Below are positions 8,718-16,144 of a stretch of 36,215 bases of DNA, one piece after another. The stretch covers positions 1 through 36,215 of the forward strand of contig NZ_CALMGQ010000122.1 of NCBI RefSeq assembly GCF_937863595.1, in the 5' to 3' direction. The DNA is from an uncultured Cytophaga sp. GTDB lineage: Bacteria; Bacteroidota; Bacteroidia; Cytophagales; Cytophagaceae. Every line of letters starts with the position of its first letter. Within the stretch, counting starts at the first letter, position 1. The translations under genes were made by a program, and so were the position numbers. The notes beneath the pieces are model-generated. The model was not told the DNA's origin. It ran no database searches and saw only the letters and a program-made list of their open reading frames with translations.

Positions 8718-8894
8718 TTATTTATTTGATTTGTTTGTTATACGAATTTGGGGTGTTGTATCATCAAAAAGCATTCTTTTAGCTGGAGTATCTTCGTCAT
8801 CGTATTGACCATTCCCTACTGACCATAAACAGGCACCCAAAAAACCTAGGGCTACCAGTAAACTAATACCAATCAATACAAATAAAACACTCAT
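8718..8894 (-). CDS. ccoS: CcoS, cbb3 oxidase assembly protein
   Basis: A 58-codon frame directly upstream of ccoNO. The start MSVLFVLIGISLLVALGFLG gives one membrane helix (about residues 3-24), followed by WSVGNGQYDDEDTPAKRMLFDD. The pattern W-x3-(G/N)QxDDxxTPAxRxLFDD is the hallmark of CcoS, which is needed to insert heme and copper cofactors into cbb3 oxidases. The stop is five bases before the ccoNO start, so the genes are co-transcribed and ccoS is the first gene of the operon. The C-terminal basic tail is unremarkable. Its small size makes it easy to miss in automatic annotation. Confidence 0.92.
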   Translation of the reverse strand: MSVLFVLIGISLLVALGFLGACLWSVGNGQYDDEDTPAKRMLFDDTTPQIRITNKSNK

Positions 8895-8967
8895 ATTTTT
8901 GCTGTTAATAGGTTACAAAGAACGTAAATGACATTCAGCATACGAATGACCTATACTATTTACTAAT

Positions 8968-8981
8968 ATGACTAAAATCAT
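8968..8981. promoter_or_regulatory. FNR/FixK-type box between ccoS and the desaturase gene
   Basis: ATGAC-TAAA-ATCAT fits the CRP/FNR pattern TGA-N6-TCA and is close to the FNR form TTGAT-N4-ATCAA. It sits 74 bases before the ccoS start and 77 bases before the desaturase start. Its centre is roughly 41-43 bases upstream of the start site expected from the desaturase promoter at 9004-9011. The likely ligand is the REC-CRP fusion regulator encoded at 16145-17212, or another FNR-like protein. This is inference from sequence. Confidence 0.5.
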
Positions 8982-9003
8982 CTTTTATAAACTTAGGAGT
9001 AAA

Positions 9004-9011
9004 TATCTTTG
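9004..9011 (+). promoter_or_regulatory. Promoter -7 element of the desaturase gene
   Basis: TATCTTTG exactly matches the Bacteroidota -7 consensus TAnnTTTG and lies 46 bases upstream of the desaturase ATG. A clear TTG -33 element is not visible at the usual distance, which would fit a promoter that needs an activator bound at the FNR-like box upstream. Confidence 0.5.
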
Positions 9012-9057
9012 TACTTCAACGTATAAAGTTACCATTCATTTAACGAATTAACAATCC

Positions 9058-9810
9058 ATGATAATACTTATCTTCTTTATCGCACATTGGTATCTATCCT
9101 TATTTATGCAAACCTTTTTTCTACATAGGTATGCAGCCCACCAAATGTTCACAATGACTAAAGGCTGGGAAAAATTCTTCTATATTTTAACCTGGGTATT
9201 TCAAGGATCCTCTTTCTTAAGCCCCTATGCCTATGGTGTTATGCATCGTTTACACCATACCCATGCTGATACTGAAAATGATCCGCATTCTCCTAAATAT
9301 TCAACAGGGATATTGGATATGATGATGAAAACAAAAAATATTTACAATGACATTTTGAATCATCGTATAGATATTGAACCCAAATATATTAAAAATGTAC
9401 CTTATTGGGAGGCATTTGAGAAGTTTAGCGACAATTGGATTTTAAGAATCGGTTGGGGAACATTTTATGTGCTCTTCTATGTAGCCTTTGTACCACCGCA
9501 TATGTGGTATTTGTATCTATTGCTTCCAATCCATTTCTTAATGGGACCTGTACATGGCGTTGTTATCAACTGGTTCGCACATAAATTTGGCTATGTCAAT
9601 TTTGAAGTAAATGATACAGCAAAAAATCTATTGCCTGTGGATTTCTTGATGTTTGGTGAAAGTTATCACAACAATCACCACAAATTAGGCGGCAGAGCAA
9701 ACTTTGGAGTAAAATGGCATGAATTTGATCCAGCCTATCCCATTATTTTAGCTTTAAATGCCGTCCACATCATCAAATTGAAAAAGAATAATGATTTAAT
9801 TTATATGTAG
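9058..9810 (+). CDS. Membrane acyl-CoA/acyl-lipid desaturase
   Basis: This 250-residue membrane protein belongs to the fatty acid desaturase family, di-iron enzymes that use oxygen to put a double bond into acyl chains. All three histidine boxes are present: HRYAAH (about residues 24-29), HRLHH (about 63-67) and HNNHH (about 205-209). Hydrophobic segments at about 1-20, 35-55 and 140-170 give the usual topology of the delta-9 type. It is divergent from the cco operon and followed by its own terminator, so it is a single-gene unit. Position of the double bond and substrate form cannot be told from sequence. Confidence 0.88.
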   Translation: MIILIFFIAHWYLSLFMQTFFLHRYAAHQMFTMTKGWEKFFYILTWVFQGSSFLSPYAYGVMHRLHHTHADTENDPHSPKYSTGILDMMMKTKNIYNDILNHRIDIEPKYIKNVPYWEAFEKFSDNWILRIGWGTFYVLFYVAFVPPHMWYLYLLLPIHFLMGPVHGVVINWFAHKFGYVNFEVNDTAKNLLPVDFLMFGESYHNNHHKLGGRANFGVKWHEFDPAYPIILALNAVHIIKLKKNNDLIYM

Positions 9811-9840
9811 GATTTCATTCTTGCATGTGTTTTTATTCAG

Positions 9841-9884
9841 AATACCCTAAGTTATAGTTTTTACTATTTCTTAGGGTATTTTGT
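9841..9884 (+). terminator. Terminator after the desaturase gene
   Basis: An 11 bp perfect stem (AATACCCTAAG at 9841-9851, complement at 9870-9880) with an 18-base loop is followed by TTGTTTT. It lies 30 bases past the desaturase stop codon. Confidence 0.75.
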
Positions 9885-9942
9885 TTTATAAAATTTACAA
9901 TTACCTACATATCAATAATTTATAAGAACTTCCAAATTATAC

Positions 9943-9977
9943 TTTCAATATTATTTGGAAGTTCAATATCTATTGAA
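9943..9977. promoter_or_regulatory. Probable operators of the GbsR/MarR-type regulator gene
   Basis: The perfect dyad TTCAATA-TC-TATTGAA lies at 9962-9977, 12 bases before the regulator's ATG. A degenerate copy overlaps it at 9943-9964; it matches the palindromic segment at 10505-10526 in 18 of 22 positions. The same region is also spanned by a 12 bp inverted repeat (9926-9937 with 9953-9964). Repetition of the same dyad before the next gene suggests these are binding sites of the regulator itself. Confidence 0.6.
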
Positions 9978-9989
9978 TACGTTTACATC

Positions 9990-10487
9990 ATGAAATTCAC
10001 AGAAGCAAAAGAGAAATATATACAAGCTTGGGGTACACTAGGATCCAGTTGGGGCATCAACAGAACGATGGCACAAATACATGCCTTATTAATGGTGGCC
10101 ACTACTCCACTTTCTGCTGAAGACATCATGGAAGAATTAAAAATATCTAGAGGAAATGTAAATATGAATTTACGTGCCTTGATGGATTGGGGTTTAGCAG
10201 ATAAAGTACTTATTTCTGGCGAACGTAAAGAATTCTTTAAAGCTGAAAAAGACATTATGAACATCAGTGTTCAAGTGGCCAAAGAAAGAAAGAAAAGAGA
10301 ACTTGATCCAATTCTAAAATTATTAAATGAAATATCTGAGGTTGAAGGTGAAACAGCAGAAGCAAAAGAATTTAAAAAAGTAACGAAAGACCTATTAAAG
10401 TTCGCCAAACAAACAGAATCTGTATTAGACTTATATGCACAATCAAACCAAAACTGGTTTTTTAAAATATTAGGAAAATTGAGATAA
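9990..10487 (+). CDS. GbsR/MarR-type transcriptional regulator
   Basis: This 165-residue protein has a winged-helix region at about residues 25-95 (PLSAEDIMEELKISRGNVNMNLRALMDWGLADKV) and a C-terminal helical part with many charged residues, as in the GbsR family of MarR-like regulators. The phrase SRGNVNMNLRALxxWGL is characteristic. It probably acts as a homodimer on the palindrome TTCAATA-N2-TATTGAA found before its own start and before the next gene. The signal it senses is unknown; in related bacteria this family is tied to osmolyte or membrane functions. Family call is firm, target inferred from the repeated sites. Confidence 0.85.
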   Translation: MKFTEAKEKYIQAWGTLGSSWGINRTMAQIHALLMVATTPLSAEDIMEELKISRGNVNMNLRALMDWGLADKVLISGERKEFFKAEKDIMNISVQVAKERKKRELDPILKLLNEISEVEGETAEAKEFKKVTKDLLKFAKQTESVLDLYAQSNQNWFFKILGKLR

Positions 10488-10504
10488 AAAAATTTAATAT
10501 AATG

Positions 10505-10522
10505 TTTCAATAATTATTGAAA
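10505..10522. promoter_or_regulatory. 18 bp palindromic operator before the membrane-protein operon
   Basis: TTTCAATAATTATTGAAA is a perfect palindrome placed 20 bases upstream of the ATG at 10542. It contains the same dyad, TTCAATA-N2-TATTGAA, as the site before the regulator gene. The position between the regulator and the membrane genes suggests direct control of the operon at 10542-12660. Confidence 0.6.
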
Positions 10523-10541
10523 GTTCTGAACATAACATATT

Positions 10542-10904
10542 ATGAAAGCGACCTACATTGTTAACCTACTCTATCTATTGCTTGCAGTAAACACAACGTA
10601 CTTTCTAGGTAAAAGTTTAAACAAGCATGGAGAACATTTTCTACGTGCCATATTTAGCAATCGAATGGAAATCGTACTACCAGTAAATAAAATTTTGCTT
10701 ATAGGTTTTTACTTAGTGAACATAGGCTTGGTTTTGCTATTCTACTCTACTCAAGAAAATATTTATTCTTTAAGTCATTCAATCGAATATTTATCTTTCA
10801 AAATTGGTATAACCTACCTCGTAATAGCAGCAATGCATTACTTGAACATTCTAGTATTTATACTTATTGAATCGAACATACATAAACAAACAATTAAACT
10901 ATAA
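10542..10904 (+). CDS. Small integral membrane protein, paralogue of its neighbour
   Basis: I do not recognise a named family for this 120-residue protein. It has about four hydrophobic segments (about residues 5-22, 45-67, 86-112 and possibly a split first helix). It shares the pattern (N/G)RxEIxxxxNxxxxIGFYLxNIGxxLL and a later LSxKIG with the 133-residue protein encoded next, so the two genes look like an ancient tandem duplication. It follows the palindromic operator and is six bases from the next gene, so it is likely the first gene of an operon under the GbsR-type regulator. A heteromeric membrane complex of the two paralogues is possible but not shown. Confidence 0.72.
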   Translation: MKATYIVNLLYLLLAVNTTYFLGKSLNKHGEHFLRAIFSNRMEIVLPVNKILLIGFYLVNIGLVLLFYSTQENIYSLSHSIEYLSFKIGITYLVIAAMHYLNILVFILIESNIHKQTIKL

Positions 10905-10910
10905 GGAACC

Positions 10911-11312
10911 ATGGAAAATCAAATTGTAGTACCCGAAGTGATTGACAATACATTAACCATAATAATGTATTTGATTTATTTACCAATCGCATTAGGAATG
11001 ACATTCTTAGTAGCGCGTATCCTCTTTAAGAACAGTAAAATATTCATGTTGGATATCTTTCATGGAAGAACGGAAATCGCTTTTGCCACAAACCGCTTGT
11101 TTGAAATAGGCTTTTATCTACTGAATATTGGTGCGGCCTTACTTATATTGAGCACCTATCACATCGACAACTACCAACAGATGATAGAAGTACTGAGTTC
11201 TAAAATTGGTGGATTCTCAATCTATTTAGGCATCATATTATTCTTAAATTTATTGTTATTCTTTAGAGGAAGAAGAAAGTCAAATCAACCGATTCAACAT
11301 CCAATACAATAA
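10911..11312 (+). CDS. Small integral membrane protein, paralogue of the preceding gene
   Basis: This 133-residue protein has about four membrane segments (about residues 14-36, 60-82, 104-123) and a basic tail (RGRRKSNQ). It shares the conserved core EIxxxxNRxxxIGFYLxNIGxALLIL with the preceding protein and no family name is evident to me. The gene is packed between its paralogue (6-base gap) and the next gene (2-base gap). The basic C-terminus probably faces the cytoplasm. Function unknown. Confidence 0.72.
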   Translation: MENQIVVPEVIDNTLTIIMYLIYLPIALGMTFLVARILFKNSKIFMLDIFHGRTEIAFATNRLFEIGFYLLNIGAALLILSTYHIDNYQQMIEVLSSKIGGFSIYLGIILFLNLLLFFRGRRKSNQPIQHPIQ

Positions 11313-11314
11313 AT

Positions 11315-11767
11315 ATGAATTCTTCAACTAAAATTATAAGTAGATATATTGCTGTAATGCTTTTTTCAATAGGCATTACAGCAATTACCTTAAGTCGCTT
11401 TTCGTTACTCATACAATCGGTATTAACGATTCCGTATAATTGGAAAATAGAATCATGCATTGTTGTAGGGCAACTTCTATTTCAATTGCCTTTTATTTGG
11501 AAGAATAGTGGTTTCGAAATTATTCGTTATCATTACACGATGTTACTAATATCGTTATTGGGATCGGTGATGCTTTGGCCAATTATTGCCATAAACATAT
11601 ACGATCCACAGCCGCTATTCGTAAACATTATTTATTTCTTTACCGTAGTAAGCATTATGTTTCTAACACACATGTACAGAGTGAAAAAATTACATCTCCC
11701 CCATTACCTATGTTATACATGGGTATTGTATCGCTTATTAATCTTACCTTTTATTCTCAATTATTAA
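11315..11767 (+). CDS. Hypothetical integral membrane protein
   Basis: The 150-residue product is largely hydrophobic, with four to five predicted membrane segments (about residues 9-30, 45-60, 72-95, 102-118, 135-148). I see no catalytic motif and no clear similarity to the two paralogues before it. Its stop codon overlaps the start of the epimerase-like gene by one base (TAATG), which suggests translational coupling. It is kept as a real gene because of its operon position and the membrane-protein composition of its frame. Confidence 0.65.
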   Translation: MNSSTKIISRYIAVMLFSIGITAITLSRFSLLIQSVLTIPYNWKIESCIVVGQLLFQLPFIWKNSGFEIIRYHYTMLLISLLGSVMLWPIIAINIYDPQPLFVNIIYFFTVVSIMFLTHMYRVKKLHLPHYLCYTWVLYRLLILPFILNY

Positions 11768-12660
11768 TGAAAAAGAAAATTGTTATTGCAGGTGGTACAG
11801 GCTTTATTGGAGGGTATTTAGAAAACTATTTTACGAACCAAGGTTATACTGTTAAAATCATATCGCGCCAAGCACATACAATACTTTGGAATAATGAAAA
11901 TGGTATTATTGACGCCTTAGAAGGTGCAGAAATGCTTATAAATTTGGCAGGTAAATCAGTAGACTGTAGATATACAGAAAAAAATAAAGCAGAGATTCTA
12001 ACGTCTCGTATTGACACGACTACAATTCTTGGCAATTGCATTTTAAAATGTACAAACGCGCCTACGCTATGGTTCAATTCGAGCACAGCAACAATCTATC
12101 GACATGCAGAAGATAGACCTATGACAGAATCTACTGGTGATATTGGTTCAGGATTTTCTGTGGGCATTGCAACACAATGGGAAAAAGCATTTTTTAATTT
12201 CAACTTACCTTCAACAAGACAAGTTGCGTTAAGAATGGCAATCGTTCTGGGCGACGAAGGTGGCGTAATGCATCCTTTAAGAAATCTCGTTCGTTTTGGT
12301 TTGGGCGGTAAACAAGGAAATGGAAATCAGCGTTTCAGTTGGATACACATTGACGATTTAAAAGATATTATTCTATTCATTCAGCAACATCAAGAAATGT
12401 CTGGAGTCTATAATTGTGCGGCGCCAGGTCCGGTAACAAACAAGGAATTTATGAAATTACTACGTGCTTCCATGCACGTCTCTTTTGGATTAAACACACC
12501 AAAATGGATGCTTAAAATTGGAGCAATAATGATTCATACTGAAACAGAATTGATTTTGAAAAGCAGATGGGTTTTGCCAGAACGATTAACAAACGAAGGA
12601 TTTGTTTTTAAACATCCCCAATTAAAACAAGCATTGGAAGCAATTGCCGAAAACAAATAA
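11767..12660 (+). CDS. TIGR01777-type NAD(P)-dependent epimerase/dehydratase-like protein
   Basis: The 297-residue product starts MKKKIVIAGGTGFIGGYL, the Rossmann nucleotide-binding motif GGTGFIG of extended short-chain dehydrogenases. The phrases LINLAGKSVDCRYTEKNKAEILTSR, STATIYRHAED, WEKAF, FSWIHIDDL and YNCAAPGPVTN mark the TIGR01777 (YfcH/SDR39U1) family, whose substrate is not established. I place the start at 11767 because the motif begins there; the open frame extends upstream to 11575 but that part overlaps the preceding membrane gene. It is the last gene of the operon and is followed by a hairpin. Confidence 0.87.
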   Translation: MKKKIVIAGGTGFIGGYLENYFTNQGYTVKIISRQAHTILWNNENGIIDALEGAEMLINLAGKSVDCRYTEKNKAEILTSRIDTTTILGNCILKCTNAPTLWFNSSTATIYRHAEDRPMTESTGDIGSGFSVGIATQWEKAFFNFNLPSTRQVALRMAIVLGDEGGVMHPLRNLVRFGLGGKQGNGNQRFSWIHIDDLKDIILFIQQHQEMSGVYNCAAPGPVTNKEFMKLLRASMHVSFGLNTPKWMLKIGAIMIHTETELILKSRWVLPERLTNEGFVFKHPQLKQALEAIAENK

Positions 12661-12664
12661 TCCT

Positions 12665-12712
12665 AAAAAAATAATCTAATCTCGAAGACGATAAATCGAG
12701 ATTAGATTATTC
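12665..12712. terminator. Bidirectional terminator between the epimerase and usp genes
   Basis: A perfect 15 bp stem (12671-12685 with 12696-12710) and 10-base loop. Read on the minus strand, it is followed by ATTTTTTT, a strong signal for the operon ending with the universal stress protein. On the plus strand it lies 10 bases past the epimerase stop but has a weaker T tract. Confidence 0.78.
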
Positions 12713-12825
12713 CATATTTTATTTAAAATTAGTCTTATTTTTAAGAAAGGTTGGCAGAAAAGACACTACCTTCGCGAATTAATATAAGAACAATATATAA
12801 TTAGATTTGGTATTAATTATTTTTA

Positions 12826-13656
12826 TTACGAAGCCTGCATCACCAATAATGGAACGCGGGTATGGTATGCCATTAATTTAGTATTACTTTTTGAGAATAT
12901 ACTTTTAAAAAACGGTTTTTCACTTCTTGCCATACAAAGCATATCAATATATAAGCCTTCAATATTTTCTTCCAACCCGTCTTGCACACTTTTATTGTAG
13001 AATAATTTATAAGATATATTTGAATAACTGATCCACTTTTTCATTGAAACAGTTAATAAATCCAGTGCTAATTTATTCTTATTTAATTCGTCTGAATTTG
13101 TATAGACATGGGAAACAATAACTTCAGCTTCAAATATAGAGGCAATCTCACATACATTCTTTAATTCTATAATATCGTTTTCTAGAAAGTCTGTAGCGTA
13201 CATCATTTTTCGAATGAGCCTAAAGTTGCAATTAGCAGGAATAATCAAGACAGGACAACTCACTTCTTTGAAAATTGTGACAGATGTTGTTTCAAAGAAG
13301 AATGCATCCGCTCCTTGCGCACCATTAGTTCCTGTAACGATTAAATCAATATCAAATTCTTTTACAGCATCTTTAATATCATCTCCCAACAAACCAGTAA
13401 CAACTTTCTTATCTGCAGGTATACCAAGTTCATTCAATTGCTTAATCATCGCATCTATTTTATGATGCACCTGTTCCGTATCGTCGGCTAATCCTGTATA
13501 AATGGTATCTAATACTTCATTTGTAATTAAAACCAATTTACTTGAGTGAAGTAACACAACCTTACAATTCACCTTTCTTGCTAATTGCTTCACATAATCT
13601 AAGGCATTCTTAGAAACTTCTGTAAAATCTACTGGAACGAGAATATTTTTAATCAT
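12826..13656 (-). CDS. Universal stress protein with two UspA domains
   Basis: The 276 residues hold two UspA folds. The first (about 1-145) begins MIKNILVPVDFTEVSKNALDY and has the ATP-binding pattern G-T-N-G-A-Q-G (about 106-112) followed by Thr-Ser near 122 and CPVLIIP. The second (about 150-276) starts RKMMYATDF but lacks a clear glycine-rich nucleotide loop, so it may be structural. Such proteins respond to stress or low oxygen in many bacteria. It follows ccoI by 72 bases on the same strand, with the terminator further down, so it is probably the last gene of the kinase-regulator-ccoI operon. Family is certain; specific role unknown. Confidence 0.88.
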   Translation of the reverse strand: MIKNILVPVDFTEVSKNALDYVKQLARKVNCKVVLLHSSKLVLITNEVLDTIYTGLADDTEQVHHKIDAMIKQLNELGIPADKKVVTGLLGDDIKDAVKEFDIDLIVTGTNGAQGADAFFFETTSVTIFKEVSCPVLIIPANCNFRLIRKMMYATDFLENDIIELKNVCEIASIFEAEVIVSHVYTNSDELNKNKLALDLLTVSMKKWISYSNISYKLFYNKSVQDGLEENIEGLYIDMLCMARSEKPFFKSIFSKSNTKLMAYHTRVPLLVMQAS

Positions 13657-13728
13657 AATTGAATTGTTAAAGATTCACTTGGTTGTAATAAGATACAAAA
13701 TAAAAAGGGTATTCAAAATCTATCACAC

Positions 13729-16140
13729 CTACTTAAAGACCTTTTTCGATATAAAATTGGTACTAATAACAACCATTAGGACTACAATAATAGAACTAAT
13801 GGGCATAATAATGGCTGCTGCTAATGGCGTAAATAATCCTTTTACAGACATGCTTATTACTACAATATTATATAACAATGAAAACAACAACGTCGATTTA
13901 ACGGCATTCACAGAGCCTTTCGAAAAACGCAATACACGCATTAATAAACCTAATTTTTCGGCATTTAAGATCCCATCCGATGCAGGAGAGAAATTATACA
14001 CATCTTCGGAAACAGCGAATCCTACATCGCTCTGTTTTAAAGCACCTGCATCGTTTAGTCCATCTCCTAACATCAATACATTCTTACCTTGATTTTGCAA
14101 TTCTTTAATAAATTGTAATTTATCTTCCGGACTTTGATTAAAAAGAATGTGATGCGCTTCTGGAAAAATCGTTTCTAAATAATGTTTTTCTATACTCGAA
14201 TCACCCGATAAAACATATAAAGCATAATTAGGAGCCAATTGCTGAATAAGTGTATCTAAATTAGTTCGATATCGATTCCGAATGGAGAAATAACCTAGAT
14301 ACGTATCATTAACCGAAACATGGACATTCGATGTATTTACATCTATCGCACTTGGATTACCAACAAATGATGCAGAACCAATTTTATATAATGTGCCTTC
14401 CACTATGCCTTCCAATCCTTTTCCAATTATTTCTTTGAAATTTTCAATTTTAATAGACGTAGTATGTTTAGTTAAATAGTTTGCCAATTGCACACTTAAT
14501 GGGTGCGTAGATTGCCTTACGAGAATATGTATTTGTTGGAAATACTTTTCAATGTTTGATTCTCCTACAAAACCAATACTCGTAACATCCGACTGAGTAA
14601 GTGTACCTGTTTTATCAAATACAATCGTATCAACCAAATCTAACTTTTCAACAACATCGGCACTTCTTAAAAACAATCCTTTTTTAGCTAAAATACGAAT
14701 GGCATTTCCATAGGCAAATGGGATAGATAAAGCCAAGGCACAGGGGCATGCAACAATTAAGACCGCAGTCAAATTATTAAAAGCAGCAGATATGCTTGTA
14801 CCATACCAATACAAAAATGTAAGAATGCTAATTATTAAAAGTCCATATGTAAAATTTCGACCAACCGTATCTGCAATTTTAGAAATTGATTTTTCATCGT
14901 TTACTTTATCAAATACTTTATTATTCCAAAGCTGTAATAAATGACTTTGTGATACTTCTTTTTCGACTAACAATTCAATAGATCCTTGCGTTTGTCGACC
15001 TCCTGCATAAATCAATTCGCCTTTATTTATTCGTACAGGTATGGTTTCGCCACTTACAAAACTATAATCGATAAATGCATGTGCACTCAATAAAATAGCA
15101 TCCGCTGGTATTATTTCTTGAGAACGAATATATATTTGATCTCCAATTTTGAGCTCGTTTATAAGTACTTGCTGTGACATACCATTAACAGTGCGTTGCA
15201 CAGCCACTGGAAAATAAGATTGATAATCTCGATCAAAAGACATCGATTGATATACTTTGCTTTGAAACCACTTCCCTATTAAAAGAAAAAATATTAAACC
15301 TGTGAATGAATCTAAATATCCGGGACTGATGTGTGCCAGAATATCATAAATACTTCTTAAAAATAGCGCTGTTATTCCAATAACAATAGGTAAATCTAGA
15401 TTGATCATTTTATTTCTCAAGCCTTTCCAAGCTGAGATGTATAAACCGGATGCGGAATAAAGCAAAACAGGCAGAGCCAGTAAAATGGATATATACCCAA
15501 ATACCTCCGCGTAAGTTCCATCTAACTGACGATCCAATCCCAAATAATCTGGAAAGCTCATCAACATAATGTTGGAAGAACAAAATGCAGCCACAGCCAT
15601 TTTATAAAAAATACTACGATCTTCTTTTTTATTCTGAATTCCAGCGGATTTTTTATTCAATTCAATTTGAGGTGCATATCCCAAGGAATCGAGTAACTCC
15701 ACAATTCTACGAAGTGTAATAATGGAATCGTTAAATGTGATGGAAATTTCTTTTTTAGTAAAACTCACATCCGATCGCATGATACCTGGTTCAATCTTAT
15801 AGAGTTTTTCTAATAACCAAAGACAGGAACTACAGTGAATGCTCGGAATATAAAAATGGATAACGACAACGTTATCGTGTTTGAAATCTATAATGCGTTG
15901 TACAATTTCTGGCTGATCTAAAAAAACATACTTTGTTCCAATAGATGCTTTAATTTTAATACCAGCGGCTGCGTCTATATCATAATACGAACACAAGTCG
16001 TGTTCGTTTAATATTTCATAAACCGTTTTACAACCATTACAACAAAAAAAATAACTATCTATCTGAATAGAATCATCTACACAAGTTTCTCCGCAATGCG
16101 TACAATTAGGGTGCGCAGAAATTAAACTTGCTTTCATCAT
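13729..16140 (-). CDS. ccoI: CcoI-type copper-transporting P1B ATPase
   Basis: CcoI exports copper across the inner membrane for the cbb3 active site. The 803-residue protein has an N-terminal Cys-rich segment (CTHCGETC and CCNGC, about residues 13-36), typical of CcoI/FixI, then a heavy-metal-associated domain with CSSC (about 102-105). Membrane helices follow, with the metal site CPC (about residue 465), phosphorylation motif DKTGT (about 508), and the hinge GDGLND (about 690). The last two helices end the protein. Its start is four bases from the response regulator stop. It is separated from the main cco operon by about 5 kb. The assignment to CcoI rather than general CopA rests on the N-terminal Cys pattern and the respiratory context. 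Confidence 0.9.
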   Translation of the reverse strand: MMKASLISAHPNCTHCGETCVDDSIQIDSYFFCCNGCKTVYEILNEHDLCSYYDIDAAAGIKIKASIGTKYVFLDQPEIVQRIIDFKHDNVVVIHFYIPSIHCSSCLWLLEKLYKIEPGIMRSDVSFTKKEISITFNDSIITLRRIVELLDSLGYAPQIELNKKSAGIQNKKEDRSIFYKMAVAAFCSSNIMLMSFPDYLGLDRQLDGTYAEVFGYISILLALPVLLYSASGLYISAWKGLRNKMINLDLPIVIGITALFLRSIYDILAHISPGYLDSFTGLIFFLLIGKWFQSKVYQSMSFDRDYQSYFPVAVQRTVNGMSQQVLINELKIGDQIYIRSQEIIPADAILLSAHAFIDYSFVSGETIPVRINKGELIYAGGRQTQGSIELLVEKEVSQSHLLQLWNNKVFDKVNDEKSISKIADTVGRNFTYGLLIISILTFLYWYGTSISAAFNNLTAVLIVACPCALALSIPFAYGNAIRILAKKGLFLRSADVVEKLDLVDTIVFDKTGTLTQSDVTSIGFVGESNIEKYFQQIHILVRQSTHPLSVQLANYLTKHTTSIKIENFKEIIGKGLEGIVEGTLYKIGSASFVGNPSAIDVNTSNVHVSVNDTYLGYFSIRNRYRTNLDTLIQQLAPNYALYVLSGDSSIEKHYLETIFPEAHHILFNQSPEDKLQFIKELQNQGKNVLMLGDGLNDAGALKQSDVGFAVSEDVYNFSPASDGILNAEKLGLLMRVLRFSKGSVNAVKSTLLFSLLYNIVVISMSVKGLFTPLAAAIIMPISSIIVVLMVVISTNFISKKVFK

Positions 16141-16144
16141 TTCT

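Noticed and set aside
11575..11766. N-terminal extension of the epimerase-like protein by 64 residues
   Set aside because: The extension overlaps the preceding membrane-protein gene in another frame, and the Rossmann motif starts right after the Met at 11767, which overlaps the previous stop codon by one base.
12751..12774. Promoter-like TTGG and TACCTTCG on the plus strand
   Set aside because: The spacing is too short for the usual -33/-7 pair, and no plus-strand gene follows before the usp gene on the other strand.
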